Counted from the stretch's first letter, positions 1-9,324 are shown. The stretch is DNA of 64,000 nucleotides from an uncultured Cohaesibacter sp. (GCF_963676485.1 NZ_OY781114.1:124001-188000); one strand, 5' to 3'. Translations and numbers: made by a program. The notes: generated by a model from the letters alone, not told the origin.

Positions 1-314
1 AAGCCGCTTTGCTCAAAGCCCTCACAGATAAGAGCGTGATGAATGATCCAGATCGCCTCTCAAGCGCCATAAAGGGCCTGCCCCTCAAGATCACAGCCAC
101 CCGCCCCATAGCTGAAGCCATCAGCACCGCAGGGGGCATAGGGCTTGATGAAGTGGATGAGTCTCTTATGGTGAAGCGATCACCCGGGTTGTTTATCGCA
201 GGGGAAATGCTCGATTGGGAAGCTCCAACCGGAGGCTATCTGCTCACCGGCTGTCTTTCTCAGGGTTATCGCGCGGCCGAAGGCATCGCGCACTATCTGG
301 ATTCTGATCTCTGA
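1..314 (+). CDS. C-terminal part of an HI0933/TIGR03862-type FAD flavoprotein (5' truncated by window)
   Basis: The reading frame is open from the first bases and stops with TGA at 312-314, so only about the last 104 residues are present. The segment FIAGEMLDWEAPTGGYLL followed by a conserved Gly-Cys and Ala/Gly-rich helix is the FAD-contacting C-terminal signature of the HI0933-like NAD(P)/FAD oxidoreductases, best matching the subgroup known as TIGR03862. The cellular substrate of this family is not established. A CTGATC/GATCAG inverted repeat sits across the stop codon, but it has no T-tract. The family call is fairly firm; any function beyond 'flavoprotein' is unknown. Confidence 0.8.
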   Translation, partial: AALLKALTDKSVMNDPDRLSSAIKGLPLKITATRPIAEAISTAGGIGLDEVDESLMVKRSPGLFIAGEMLDWEAPTGGYLLTGCLSQGYRAAEGIAHYLDSDL

Positions 315-508
315 GATCAGCCCAATAGAGACCAAAAGCCTGCTTTGCTAGCCAAACCGACCAGAACACAAAGCATAATGACCGTAGGGCTCAACCAGCG
401 CTTCCACTGCTGTTCTCTTTGCTTGGTAAGCATGTGGGCCTCTTGGAGGGTGGCAGATGTTGTGGGAAGAGACATATCAATCGAAAGATTTTGCCCCTAT
501 CGCTCCTT

Positions 509-667
509 TTAGAAGCTTTGAAGCAGATTGCTGGCAAACATGGAAAGCATGACAATGCCGGAAAGCGCATAGACCACAATCTTGAGCCAGCCTCGATAGC
601 CACTCATGCGATCTTTCAAATAGACATGATCGCCGATCGCATTCTGTGATGTCGCTTTATCCGTCAT
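509..667 (-). CDS. Small single-pass membrane protein, 52 aa
   Basis: ATG at 667 is preceded on the minus strand by a GAAAGGGATAG ribosome-binding site at good spacing; an upstream in-frame start at 700 has no such site. The protein has a polar N-terminal half of about 28 residues, a GYRGWLK stretch, and one hydrophobic helix (about residues 31-47, VVYALSGIVMLSMFASNLL). The layout resembles the small aa3-type cytochrome oxidase subunit IV family (short polar head plus one helix), but similarity is too weak to name it. It follows another tiny membrane-protein gene (753-848) on the same strand, with a hairpin between them, so the two may be co-transcribed. Confidence 0.5.
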   Translation of the reverse strand: MTDKATSQNAIGDHVYLKDRMSGYRGWLKIVVYALSGIVMLSMFASNLLQSF

Positions 668-687
668 AGCTATCCCTTTCGAGAGAT

Positions 688-709
688 CATCCCGGAGCAC
701 TCCGGGATG
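688..709 (-). repeat. Intercistronic hairpin between two small membrane-protein genes
   Basis: A 10-bp perfect inverted repeat (CATCCCGGAG / CTCCGGGATG) with a 2-base centre lies between the stop of the 31-aa gene and the start of the 52-aa gene. No T-tract follows on the minus strand, so it is more likely an RNA-stability or processing element than a full terminator. Confidence 0.5.
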
Positions 710-752
710 TCTAATCTTGTAAAAGGGTCTGAGTTTTTGACGTCTACCCCCG

Positions 753-848
753 TCAAATAAGCCAGACCAGCACCATTGTTGCTACGATCATCAGGCCGAC
801 GAGCAAGCTCATGACCGGCTCGAAAGACGGTTTATCGAGATTTCTCAT
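753..848 (-). CDS. Very small membrane protein, 31 aa
   Basis: Reading the minus strand from ATG 848 gives 31 codons and a TGA at 755-753. The start is preceded by GGAGAAAAGG, a strong ribosome-binding site at normal distance, which is the main argument that it is translated. The product is MRNLDKPSFEP followed by a hydrophobic helix of about 20 residues (VMSLLVGLMIVATMVLVWLI), so it should be a single-pass inner-membrane peptide. It precedes the 52-aa membrane protein on the same strand. I do not recognise the family; a subunit of a respiratory complex or a small regulator of a membrane enzyme are both possible. Confidence 0.5.
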   Translation of the reverse strand: MRNLDKPSFEPVMSLLVGLMIVATMVLVWLI

Positions 849-928
849 AATGCGAACCTTTTCTCCATACATCAAAGTTGCTCCGATGAAATAGGGATGG
901 AAAAGTCAGCATTCAAGGGGTACCTTTT

Positions 929-1783
929 TCAGCTCAGGCTCTTTTTGGCAAAGGTAACATAGAGCTCACGCAGGCGCGTGGTGTGCGGGCCGGGTTTTCC
1001 ATCGCCGATTTTCGTGCCATCAAAAGAGACGACAGGAGAGACAAACATGGTGGCAGATGTGACGAATGCTTCTGCTGCGTCCTTGACCTCATCTGGCGAG
1101 AAACTGCGCTCTTCAACGACCAATCCGGCTTCTTTTGCCAGAGCCAGCACGGCCTTGCGCGTAATGCCATGTAGAATTTTGTTGGACAGGGCGCGGGTAA
1201 CCAGCTTGCCATCTTTGGTGATGATATGAGCGTTGTTGGAAGTACCTTCCGTGATCATGCCATCTTCCACGAGCCATGCATCATTGGCGCCTTCAGTCAC
1301 CGCCTTGCGCTTGGCCAGAGAGGCTGGCAAAAGCGCCACGGTCTTGATATCGCGTCGCTGCCAGCGGATATCCGGCAGGGAAATCACATCCAGCCCCTTC
1401 TCGGCAACCTTGTCCATCTTGGCCCCACGCGTCTGGGTAAACATGATGAGCGATGGCTTCAGGCCTTCTGACCAGAGAAAATTGCGATCTTCAGCACCGC
1501 GAGTAACCTGCAGATAGATGCTGCCTGCCGTAATGCCGTTGCGCTCGATCAGCGTATGCTGGATTTTCTCGATCTCTTCCATCGAACAAGGCGCAGGAAT
1601 AGCAAGCTCATCAAGCGAGCGCTGCAAGCGCGCAAGATGGCCGGCATTATCAACCAACTTGCCATCAAGGATGGTCGAAACCTCATAGACCCCGTCAGCA
1701 AACAGAAAACCTCGATCGAAAATCGAGATCTTGGCATCTTCCTCTGGCAGATATTCTCCATTGACATAGACGGTGCGAGACAT
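929..1783 (-). CDS. dat: D-amino acid transaminase (fold-type IV PLP enzyme)
   Basis: A 284-residue protein, the usual length for D-alanine/D-amino acid aminotransferases, which exchange amino groups between D-amino acids and 2-oxo acids with PLP in the cytoplasm. Visible features are the N-terminal VYVNGEYLPEEDAKIS strand, the FDRGFLFADGVYEV loop, the candidate Schiff-base Lys147 in RRDIKTVALL, and MITEGTSNNAHII with Glu179, which holds the PLP ring nitrogen. I chose ATG 1783 because MSRTVYVNG is the family N-terminus and GAAAGG lies upstream; the frame stays open to 1918 but that extension looks non-coding. It probably supplies D-Ala/D-Glu for the cell wall or recycles D-amino acids. A branched-chain transaminase function is less likely. 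Confidence 0.85.
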   Translation of the reverse strand: MSRTVYVNGEYLPEEDAKISIFDRGFLFADGVYEVSTILDGKLVDNAGHLARLQRSLDELAIPAPCSMEEIEKIQHTLIERNGITAGSIYLQVTRGAEDRNFLWSEGLKPSLIMFTQTRGAKMDKVAEKGLDVISLPDIRWQRRDIKTVALLPASLAKRKAVTEGANDAWLVEDGMITEGTSNNAHIITKDGKLVTRALSNKILHGITRKAVLALAKEAGLVVEERSFSPDEVKDAAEAFVTSATMFVSPVVSFDGTKIGDGKPGPHTTRLRELYVTFAKKSLS

Positions 1784-2130
1784 GAGGGGCCCTTTCTTTT
1801 CTTCTAATCTTTTCAATGATGGAAACTGGTAAAACCCTTTGGTGCGCTGATGGGCCGAGGCCCTCACTTTGGAAACGCGCACTTTATGATCGGAACTCAA
1901 GGGGAGTTTGCCTAACATTAAGACGGTCAGCGCACCATTACAATTGCGCGCGCCCGCTCACCAACAAGCAAAGCCAGTTATACACGGCAAAGCCGTTAGG
2001 ACAATTTCACATATGGGAATCACCGTAGGCCTATGCGAGAAGCCCACTACCAATCGCAGATCCGCTTGACAGATCCCCCGATTGGACACCATCTATAGCA
2101 AACACGCAGAATGGACTCTTCTGACACGCC
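1784..2130. other. Divergent intergenic region between dat and a CDF transporter gene
   Basis: About 350 bases with no convincing gene. It should carry the promoters of dat (leftward) and the CDF gene (rightward). A short ACGGC/GCCGT hairpin with a 3-base loop lies near 1984-1998. I find no promoter pair with good spacing. Confidence 0.5.
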
Positions 2131-3066
2131 ATGATTGATCCAGCATCTTCAAAAAAATCAGCAAGCCAATTGTCTTCCAAGCAGTTGGCTATCGGATCTG
2201 TTTTGGTTGCCATCGTGGTATTGGCGCTGAAATATTCGGCCTATGCCATGACCAACTCAGTGGGTCTTTATTCTGACGCTCTGGAAACCCTGATCAATCT
2301 GGCAGCGGCTGTGGCTGTTCTGGTGGCTCTCTGGCTCGGCGAAAAGCCCGCGGACCATAATCACCAATTCGGCCACCATAAGGCGGAATATCTCTCGGCG
2401 GTTGCAGAAGGCGTGATGGTTGTTCTGGCCGCTGTTGCCATTTTTATGGAAGCGCTTGAGGTTTTCACCCATCCACGAGATTTGTCAGTGCCCATTATCG
2501 GGTTGGTTCTCAACGGCCTTGGCGGCGCCCTCAATGCAATCTGGGCATTCACTTTGGTGCGAACCGGCAGAAAACTGCGCTCCCCTGCCCTTGTAGCCGA
2601 CGGCAAACATCTATTTACAGATGTCGTCACCTCCATTGGCGTTATTGCTGGCGTTACTCTGGCCACACTCACAGGGCTTGTTTGGCTTGATCCTCTTCTT
2701 GCCATGTTTGTAGGGGTATCCATTCTCTGGACGGGCTGGGGGCTGATCAAGGGGTCATTAAGCGGGCTAATGGATGAAGCCATCGATCCGGATGAACTGT
2801 TGCAGCTGCGCACAACCATTATGGCCAATGCGGAAGGTGCGATAGAGGCACATGATATTCGCACACGCCATGCGGGCCGGGTCATTTTCGTTGAGTTTCA
2901 CCTAGTGGTTCCGAGCCGGATGAGCGTTTATGACGCACACGCCATTTGCGACCGGATCGAGAATGCCCTGCAGCAAGAAATGCCCCATGCCGTGGTAACA
3001 ATCCATATCGAGCCAGAATATATGGCGAACAAATCGGTGTTCGACGACAATCTGACGCTGGATTGA
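2131..3066 (+). CDS. Cation diffusion facilitator (CDF) family metal/proton antiporter
   Basis: A 311-residue CDF protein that should export divalent cations (Zn2+, Fe2+, Mn2+ or Co2+) across the inner membrane in exchange for protons. Six transmembrane helices are expected. The transport-site pattern is visible: SDALETLIN in helix 2 and ADGKHLFTDVVTS (HxxxD) in helix 5. HNHQFGHHKAEYLSAVAEG between helices 2 and 3 is the histidine-rich family signature. The C-terminal 90 residues form the cytoplasmic ferredoxin-like dimerisation domain (AHDIRTRHAGRVIFVEFHL). The metal cannot be assigned from sequence. The ATG at 2131 lacks a strong ribosome-binding site, so the exact start is a little uncertain. 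Confidence 0.88.
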   Translation: MIDPASSKKSASQLSSKQLAIGSVLVAIVVLALKYSAYAMTNSVGLYSDALETLINLAAAVAVLVALWLGEKPADHNHQFGHHKAEYLSAVAEGVMVVLAAVAIFMEALEVFTHPRDLSVPIIGLVLNGLGGALNAIWAFTLVRTGRKLRSPALVADGKHLFTDVVTSIGVIAGVTLATLTGLVWLDPLLAMFVGVSILWTGWGLIKGSLSGLMDEAIDPDELLQLRTTIMANAEGAIEAHDIRTRHAGRVIFVEFHLVVPSRMSVYDAHAICDRIENALQQEMPHAVVTIHIEPEYMANKSVFDDNLTLD

Positions 3067-3188
3067 GGCACGCGGGTGCGGCATCCTTATATCAACCAAG
3101 CAATCGGCACAAACAGATCGAACGCGCGGAATCATCTCGCACTTCATTCGTTGCGACCATCTATAACTATTCGGGAAATAAGAATAAA

Positions 3189-3265
<77 letters not shown>

Positions 3266-3541
3266 TACCTCTGGTGGAGGCGCTTATAGCCTCCCCACTT
3301 CTTTATGGCAAGAGCATAAAAGACAAATTCCGAACTCTTTGAAAGATTTCCACGCCGGATATCATCTTGCATGCATTTTGCCGCTCTCAACGGCTATTTT
3401 CTCCGGAGATAAATAACAAGTGTCAGATCCTTTTATAAAAGATGGGTCAGACTTGTGAAAAATTCGGTTTAAAGCATTGCACGACACAACGGCCTTCTGT
3501 ATAGAAAGCCTACTCTAAGCCGGAGCACTTATTCGGCTTGC

Positions 3542-3616
3542 TGGGGTGTGGCCAAGTGGTAAGGCATCGGTTTTTGGTATCGTGTATCGTAGGTTCGAAT
3601 CCTACCACCCCAGCCA
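3542..3616 (+). tRNA. tRNA-Gln (anticodon TTG)
   Basis: A 75-nt cloverleaf with acceptor TGGGGTG/CACCCCA, anticodon loop TTTTGGT (anticodon TTG), T-stem GTAGG/CCTAC with TTCGAAT loop, discriminator G and encoded CCA. The anticodon stem is TCGGT/ATCGT, which leaves a T-T mismatch at the 27-43 position and a G-T wobble inside; most alphaproteobacterial tRNA-Gln genes have a fully paired stem here. Confidence 0.92.
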
Positions 3617-4254
3617 ATTCTCTTCCAAAAGCGGTAGCTCTGTTTTCTTCTCGTGCAAAGCCTTGATGCAGCCGCTCATTGTTTTCTCGGTTGCATCACC
3701 ATCTGACACGCACCAGCTCCTCCCTTCAAATGCGACTCAATTGAATCACGGCAAGCCCCCACCAATCGGCTTCCCTTGCGCTCCCTTTTGGGGCCTTCCT
3801 GATGGTCGTGACGACAGGGAGATTGAGTAATATCGATCTTAGCTAGAAAGCCTTGCTTTCTTCTTTGGCATCAATGCTGAAAGCTAGGAATTCAAGAACA
3901 ATAGCCAACAGCCCGAGCCATGCTTCGTGTAGTCACGCTCCTGTCATGGATATCTAGCGCCCTGTTTCAGGCTCAAGCAAAACGGGCGTATTTCATAAAA
4001 TCCAAACACAATAAAAATCAACTTCATATATCAAATATTCGTTATTGTTTTACTCAATACAAAACAATACTTCTGGTTGATAAACATAAATTCCACAGGA
4101 CACATCGTTTTCAACCCTAAATTGACAATAATTAAATTGTACATACCTGAAATTAAATCTTTTGTTAACCATGATAATCAACTTTTAACTTCAGGAGACG
4201 TCGGTATTTCTGGATAGCGGCAAGAAATTACATCCCAAACAGGATATAGCGATC
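3617..4254. other. 638-base non-coding stretch before the chemoreceptor gene
   Basis: No credible protein gene is seen; the short open frames lack ribosome-binding sites and family resemblance. A weak terminator-like hairpin (AGAAAGC, loop CTT, GCTTTCT, then TCTTT) lies at 3845-3866. The part from about 3970 to 4160 is clearly AT-rich and contains TTGACA at 4122-4127, but no well-spaced -10 box. It probably contains the chemoreceptor promoter. Confidence 0.5.
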
Positions 4255-6333
4255 ATGAGTGAGTATCAGCAACGAAACTCGCAAATCTCAGATAGTAAGA
4301 GTAATTCAAGTGATGCGAAGGACGTTTTATCTCGGTTCAAAATCGGGCAACGGATCTATGGTGGCTTTCTGGTCCAGATCGCCCTGATCGTTACCCTTTC
4401 AATCATGTGCATTCTGGCCTTTCGCAATCAAATTGTGCAGTTTGATGCTTATGGGGAAATGGCCAAAGATGCCAAACTGATTGACAGTTTGAGTGCCGAG
4501 GTTGTGAAAACCCAGTTGGCACAGAGGAACTATTTTCAAACATCTGCAGACAAAGAAAAAGCGGCTTTTCTTGCACAATATAAAAGCGTCAACGCGCTGA
4601 TGGATCAGGCTCAGGCGACCATTCAAAATCCGGAGAGAGTCCGCCATCTGAACCAGATAGCCCAGGCGCTCACGACCTATAAATCCGGGTTTGACGAGGT
4701 TTCCAGCCTCATAGATCGCCGCAACACGCTGGTCTACAAAGAGTTGGGCGTCAAAGGGCTCGCGATGCAGGAGAAGTTGACCCGCATTCGCTCGGGTGCC
4801 TTCGCGGCTGGCGACTATGAATCGGCAAGTTTTGCTGGGGTTGCGCAGGAACATCTGCTGCTGGCTCGCCTTTACGTGATGAAATTCCTTGATGACAACA
4901 GCGATGAGGCCGCCAAACGCACCACAAGCGAATTGCAGGCACTTAGCAAAGCTCTGAATGAATTGCACGCATCATTGCTCAATCCGCAAAGACGAATCCT
5001 TCAGGAAGAAACTGCAGCGCTGGCACAGGAGTATCAGACAGCCACCAAAGAACTGACCAATGTAATCATTGAGCGCAACAATATTCTGGATGGCAAGCTG
5101 AACAAGAGCACGGACACCATTTTCTCCGCATCAAACGCAACCTCAGCTTCAGCTGATCGGGATGAAACAGCTATGCGTCAGCAGGTTTATGCCAGCCTCT
5201 CCAGCGCAGAAAGCCACCTGATCACAATTGCCGTGATTGCGCTGGTGATTGCCCTGGCTGGCGCTTTCATCATCGCACGCGGTATCACCTCCCCGGTCAA
5301 CGCTCTGACGCGCTCCATGAAGCATCTTGCTGATGGCGATGTGGCAACCAGCATCCCCGGACAGAGCAGAAAAGACGAACTGGGCGAAATGGCCCATACG
5401 GTCGAGATATTCAAGCAGAACACCATCAGGGCCAGAACACTGGAAGCCGAGCAACAGGAGAACAAGCGCAAAGCCGAAGAGGAAAAGCGAAAGATCATGT
5501 TGCAGATGGCAGACGAGTTCGAACGTCAGGTTGGCTCGATCGTGCAAGCGGTTTCGTCCAACTCTGTTGAACTCAATGCCAGCGCTAGATCCATGACCAG
5601 CGTGAGTGAACTGACCCTGCAACAGGCCACACAGGCAGCATCCGCTTCTCAGCAAACCACAGCCAGCGTGCAGACGATTGCTACAGCAACAGAAGAGATG
5701 ACCAGCACCATTGCTGAAATTGCCCATCAGGTGGCAACCGCATCTCAATCTGCCAGCGAAGCTGTCAACAAGGTCAGCTCGACCAACGAGCAGATGGCGG
5801 TGCTTTCCGACACGGCTGCCAACATCGGTAAAGTGGTTGAAATGATCTCCACGATTGCCGAACAGACCAACCTGCTCGCGCTCAATGCCACCATAGAATC
5901 GGCTCGGGCTGGCGAGGCTGGCAAAGGCTTTGCCGTGGTTGCCGGTGAGGTGAAAGCCTTGGCAGGGCAAACAGCAAAGGCCACGGACGAGATTGCCAAG
6001 CAAATCTTCGAGGTTCAGTCGGCCACCAAACTGTCATCTGACTCCATGGAAGAGGTCAGTCACGTCATTCAGCATCTCAACGAGATCTCGACGGCCATTG
6101 CCGCTGCCATGGAAGAACAGAATGTCGCGATCAACGAGGTTTCCAGCAACATTCACCAAGCAGCGGAGGGCACGGAGCTGGTCAACGAGAATATCGACTC
6201 CGTGAACAAAGCATCACAGGAAGCCGGAAGTGCCTCCAGCCAAGTTCTCGCCTCCTCCGGAGAGCTAGCGGAACAGTCCGAAATGCTCAAGGCTGAGGTC
6301 GACAAGTTCATCAATCAGGTGCGGGTAGCCTGA
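4255..6333 (+). CDS. Methyl-accepting chemotaxis protein with HBM-type periplasmic sensor
   Basis: A 692-residue transmembrane chemoreceptor. Order: short cytoplasmic N-terminus, first membrane helix about 36-56, a long all-helical periplasmic region about 60-320 that fits the helical bimodular (HBM) sensor type, second helix about 322-345, HAMP ([19 protein letters not shown]), then the signalling coiled coil. The hairpin tip [20 protein letters not shown] is intact, so it should couple to CheA/CheW. The C-terminus ends INQVRVA without a CheR/CheB tethering pentapeptide. In well-studied HBM receptors the ligands are organic acids such as citrate-cycle intermediates, which would fit the citrate genes in this window, but the ligand here is inference. 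No che genes are adjacent, and a terminator follows. Confidence 0.92.
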   Translation: MSEYQQRNSQISDSKSNSSDAKDVLSRFKIGQRIYGGFLVQIALIVTLSIMCILAFRNQIVQFDAYGEMAKDAKLIDSLSAEVVKTQLAQRNYFQTSADKEKAAFLAQYKSVNALMDQAQATIQNPERVRHLNQIAQALTTYKSGFDEVSSLIDRRNTLVYKELGVKGLAMQEKLTRIRSGAFAAGDYESASFAGVAQEHLLLARLYVMKFLDDNSDEAAKRTTSELQALSKALNELHASLLNPQRRILQEETAALAQEYQTATKELTNVIIERNNILDGKLNKSTDTIFSASNATSASADRDETAMRQQVYASLSSAESHLITIAVIALVIALAGAFIIARGITSPVNALTRSMKHLADGDVATSIPGQSRKDELGEMAHTVEIFKQNTIRARTLEAEQQENKRKAEEEKRKIMLQMADEFERQVGSIVQAVSSNSVELNASARSMTSVSELTLQQATQAASASQQTTASVQTIATATEEMTSTIAEIAHQVATASQSASEAVNKVSSTNEQMAVLSDTAANIGKVVEMISTIAEQTNLLALNATIESARAGEAGKGFAVVAGEVKALAGQTAKATDEIAKQIFEVQSATKLSSDSMEEVSHVIQHLNEISTAIAAAMEEQNVAINEVSSNIHQAAEGTELVNENIDSVNKASQEAGSASSQVLASSGELAEQSEMLKAEVDKFINQVRVA

Positions 6334-6359
6334 TTGCTCTCTCCCTCCTCCACCAAGCC

Positions 6360-6392
6360 AAAACCGGACGTCATGATGATGCCCGGTTTTTT
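6360..6392 (+). terminator. Rho-independent terminator after the chemoreceptor gene
   Basis: An 8-bp stem AAAACCGG (6360-6367) / CCGGTTTT (6383-6390) with a 15-base loop ends in a run of six T. It follows the chemoreceptor stop codon by 27 bases. Confidence 0.75.
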
Positions 6393-6580
6393 CTCGCCTA
6401 TGCCTCACAGCTTAGCAACGGGAACAAACATGCGTCTTCAAAACCGCACCCCAAATTGCATTGAAATAGGGCACGCAATCTACGATAGGCACCTCAAATC
6501 ATTATCAAAACTGGAAAATGTACTGAGAATAGCATCCCCCATATTGCCAAATTGTATTGATATTGCTAATCACTATTCTC

Positions 6581-7987
6581 ATGACAAATTGGTGGCCAGA
6601 TCCTGCAAAGCTAAAGAGACCCGTCTACAAGACCTTGCAGGGATTGATAATCGACGCGATAGACGCTGGAGATTTGCAACCGGGAGATCGGATGCCGACC
6701 CATCGCGACTTCGCCTATAAGCTCAAAATTTCGGTACAGACCGTTTCGCGCACATATGATGCCCTGTGCAAGTTGGGCTATCTGGCCGGAGAAGTCGGGC
6801 GCGGCACCTATGTGCGTTATCGGGAAACCACAGACACTCCGATGCCTTTTCTACCCAACAGGCAGGAAGGGCTGATCGACCTTTCGATGCTCAAGCCAGT
6901 CACCTCTTTGCTGCATTATGACACCATGCAGAAGGGGCTTGAGGATCTGTCCCGCGATTTCACAAAGGATCTGGTGCAATCCTTTCGCCCTGAAGAAGCC
7001 TTTCGCGAGCATATCAAGATAGCCTGCCGCTGGCTGAAATCACATCATATTCACGCAGATCCAAGCCACACCACCTATACAAACGGGGCCATTCCCGCGT
7101 TGGTCGCGGCCATCATGAGCGCAGCCCCTCCGGGCTCCACGATCTGTGCCGAGGAGGTCAGCTTTCACAGCATCCGTCCTTTGTGCGAATATCTTGGCGT
7201 GCGCCTTGAAACCGTTGGCATGGACAAGGAAGGCTTGATTCCGGAGCAATTCGAAGCACTTTGCCAGAACCATTCCATCAGGGCTCTGGTCATTTCTCCG
7301 ACGGTATCAAACCCCAGAGCCTATGTTATGGGCATTGCAAGACGGCAGGAAATTATTGATATTGCGAAGAGAAATGACGTTTTCATCATCGAGAATGATG
7401 TCCTGGGCACTCTAGTAAAGAACGCACCACCGCCTTTGCAACAGCTCGATCCAGAGCGGGTTTTCTATATCACATCCTTTTCCAAAACCATTATGCCGGG
7501 CTTGCGCGTTGGGCTACTGATCACCCCGCCCTCCATGTATATTGTTACCAAAAACCGCCACCTCGTCACCAACTGGATGGCCAATCCACTGACGGTCGAC
7601 CTGCTGACACACTGGTTCGACAATGGCACAGCGGATCATCTCATATCGTGGCAGGCCCGCGCGCTACAAAAGCGTCAAAAGCTTGCTGCCAGATTGCTCA
7701 AGGGGCATGACTATCTGAGTCACAAATGCGCGCCCCACATATGGATTCCGCTTCCCGAGATCTGGCAAGAAAGCGAATTTGTGGAAAGAGCCCGAAAAAA
7801 TAACGTGGCCATTGCAGGCAGTTTGCCCTTCATTATGGCGGAGCATTCCAACGAGGGCGACCCCATCAAATTGAACTCTGTCAGAGTGGCTCTGGGCCCC
7901 AGCAACGAAGAGCAATTGACTCACGCTCTCAATGTTATAGCCGCTCTATTGGGGGCCGGATCAGAGAAACCACTGCCTATGTTTTAG
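6581..7987 (+). CDS. enuR: EnuR, MocR/GntR-type PLP-dependent regulator of ectoine utilisation
   Basis: A 468-residue MocR protein: N-terminal GntR winged helix (about 12-80, PGDRMPTHRDFAYKL, VQTVSRTYDALCKLGYL) joined to a fold-type I aminotransferase-like domain. The PLP lysine in ITSFSKTIMPGLRVG is residue 302 when counted from ATG 6581, which from memory is the same position as in the studied EnuR. In the known system this lysine binds PLP, and the degradation intermediates N-alpha-acetyl-diaminobutyrate and diaminobutyrate relieve repression. It lies directly upstream of the transporter and catabolic genes, in the same direction, which is the classic arrangement. The frame could begin at TTG 6557, but the ATG gives the normal N-terminus. 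No strong ribosome-binding site is seen. Confidence 0.92.
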   Translation: MTNWWPDPAKLKRPVYKTLQGLIIDAIDAGDLQPGDRMPTHRDFAYKLKISVQTVSRTYDALCKLGYLAGEVGRGTYVRYRETTDTPMPFLPNRQEGLIDLSMLKPVTSLLHYDTMQKGLEDLSRDFTKDLVQSFRPEEAFREHIKIACRWLKSHHIHADPSHTTYTNGAIPALVAAIMSAAPPGSTICAEEVSFHSIRPLCEYLGVRLETVGMDKEGLIPEQFEALCQNHSIRALVISPTVSNPRAYVMGIARRQEIIDIAKRNDVFIIENDVLGTLVKNAPPPLQQLDPERVFYITSFSKTIMPGLRVGLLITPPSMYIVTKNRHLVTNWMANPLTVDLLTHWFDNGTADHLISWQARALQKRQKLAARLLKGHDYLSHKCAPHIWIPLPEIWQESEFVERARKNNVAIAGSLPFIMAEHSNEGDPIKLNSVRVALGPSNEEQLTHALNVIAALLGAGSEKPLPMF

Positions 7988-8037
7988 GCCAACTGCCGTT
8001 GAAGTTTTATTCATTTGCATAGCGTTGAAACAGAGTC

Positions 8038-8049
8038 AGCCTATAGGCT
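8038..8049. promoter_or_regulatory. Palindrome upstream of uehA, possible EnuR operator
   Basis: AGCCTATAGGCT is a perfect 12-base palindrome in the 170-base gap between enuR and uehA. A second, looser inverted repeat CAATT...AATTG lies around 8079-8095, overlapping TTGACC at 8081-8086 that could be a -35 box. These are candidate operator and promoter elements for the ueh/eut/doe operon; no binding data are implied. Confidence 0.35.
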
Positions 8050-8157
8050 CAAGTTAAATTGTCATGATTTAATGTTTCAATTGACCTGAAATTGTCCCTG
8101 TTTGATTGTATGGCAACAAAAATAATAACGCATTCATATCCGACAACGAGGGAAGCG

Positions 8158-9192
8158 ATGAAAACTCCATTTCTTAAAAAATTATGTACGGCAACATCTG
8201 TTGCCTCCCTGCTCGCCGGTTTTGCGCTCGTGCCTTCCATGGCTCAGGCAGATACCTGGAAATATGCAATCGAAGAAGCCATCAACGAAGTACAGGGCGT
8301 ATACGCAACCAAATTCAAAGAAGAGATTGAAGCCAACTCGGACCATGAGGTTCAGATTTTCCCTTATGGCACGCTTGGCGAATCTGCCGACACCATGGAA
8401 CAGACCCAGGCAGGCATCCTGCAGTTCGTTGACCAGTCTCCTGGCTTCACCGGCGCCTTGATCCCTGAAGCGCAGGTCTTCTTCGTGCCTTACCTGTTGC
8501 CGACCGACACTGAAAAGCTCAATGAATTCTTCCGCACGTCCAAGGCGATCAATGAAGACTTCAAGGGCCTTTATGCCGAGCAGGGCCTTGAGTTGCTCAA
8601 GATGTTCCCTGAAGGCGAAGTGGCCATGACCACCAAGAAGCCGGTGCACAGCCCGAAAGATCTCAACGAAGTCAAATTCCGTGTCATGACCAACCCGCTG
8701 CTCGTGGAAGCCTATCAGGCCTTCGGCGCCACCCCTACCCCGCTGCCTTGGGGTGAGGTATATGGCGGTCTGCAAACCAACATCATTCAGGGGCAGGAAA
8801 ACCCGACTTCCTTCATCGAGTCCACCAAGCTGTATGAAGTCACCGACGTCATCACCTATGCAGGCCACAGCAACTTCACAACCGCAGTCATGGCCAACAA
8901 GGCCTTCTATGACGGGCTGAGCGATGCTGACAAAGAGCTGGTCCAGAATGCGGCAACAGCGGCATTCGACTATATCCTCGATTATCAGAAGGGTCTTGAA
9001 AAAGAAGCCCTTGATAAGATCGAGAAAGCCAAGCCGTCCATTGAGGTCAATGTATTGACCGAGGAAGAACGCGCGCCATTCAAGGAAGCCGCTGCCAAGG
9101 TGGAAGACAAGTTCATCGAAATGACCGGCGACAGCGGCAAGGCCATTCTGGATCAGATGAAAGCGGATCTGAAAGCCGTCTCTGCGAACTGA
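8158..9192 (+). CDS. uehA: Ectoine/hydroxyectoine TRAP transporter substrate-binding protein
   Basis: A 344-residue periplasmic DctP-family binding protein. ATG 8158 follows GAGGGAAG and begins a signal peptide (MKTPFLKKL, hydrophobic core, cleavage near PSMAQA-DTW). The mature protein is very close to TeaA of Halomonas as I recall it: YAIEE near the N-terminus, MEQTQAGILQFVDQSPGF, MTNPLLVEAYQAFGATPTPL and PWGEVYGGLQTNIIQGQENP. The Arg in FRVMTNPLL and the Asn in GQENP are the ligand-holding positions of TRAP binding proteins. It delivers ectoine or hydroxyectoine to UehBC with sodium-coupled uptake. A hairpin with T-rich tail follows the gene, so it is probably made in excess over the membrane subunits. 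Confidence 0.93.
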   Translation: MKTPFLKKLCTATSVASLLAGFALVPSMAQADTWKYAIEEAINEVQGVYATKFKEEIEANSDHEVQIFPYGTLGESADTMEQTQAGILQFVDQSPGFTGALIPEAQVFFVPYLLPTDTEKLNEFFRTSKAINEDFKGLYAEQGLELLKMFPEGEVAMTTKKPVHSPKDLNEVKFRVMTNPLLVEAYQAFGATPTPLPWGEVYGGLQTNIIQGQENPTSFIESTKLYEVTDVITYAGHSNFTTAVMANKAFYDGLSDADKELVQNAATAAFDYILDYQKGLEKEALDKIEKAKPSIEVNVLTEEERAPFKEAAAKVEDKFIEMTGDSGKAILDQMKADLKAVSAN

Positions 9193-9324
9193 TCAAAAGC
9201 CAACGGGCTGCGGGAAACGCCATTGGCGTCCTTTCCGCTCCCGGAACAGGATTTCCAGTCTAGGCGCCCGCCTCTTTCTGCCCGATAACAAAGGGTTGTG
9301 AATGCAGGCGCCCTGACCATGCTG

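Noticed and set aside
304-320. Palindrome across the stop codon of the first gene
   Set aside because: It could be a hairpin of 6 bp, but no T-tract follows and the region is short; too weak to list as a terminator.
1784-1918. N-terminal extension of the D-amino acid transaminase frame
   Set aside because: The family N-terminus and ribosome-binding site are at ATG 1783; the extension is basic, low-complexity and unlike known members.
3546-3830. Open frame starting within tRNA-Gln
   Set aside because: Its first third is the tRNA gene itself; the rest shows no coding signs.
5149-6003. 284-codon minus-strand frame opposite the chemoreceptor
   Set aside because: Gly/His/Cys-rich translation typical of the reverse of MCP coiled-coil DNA; no start signals.
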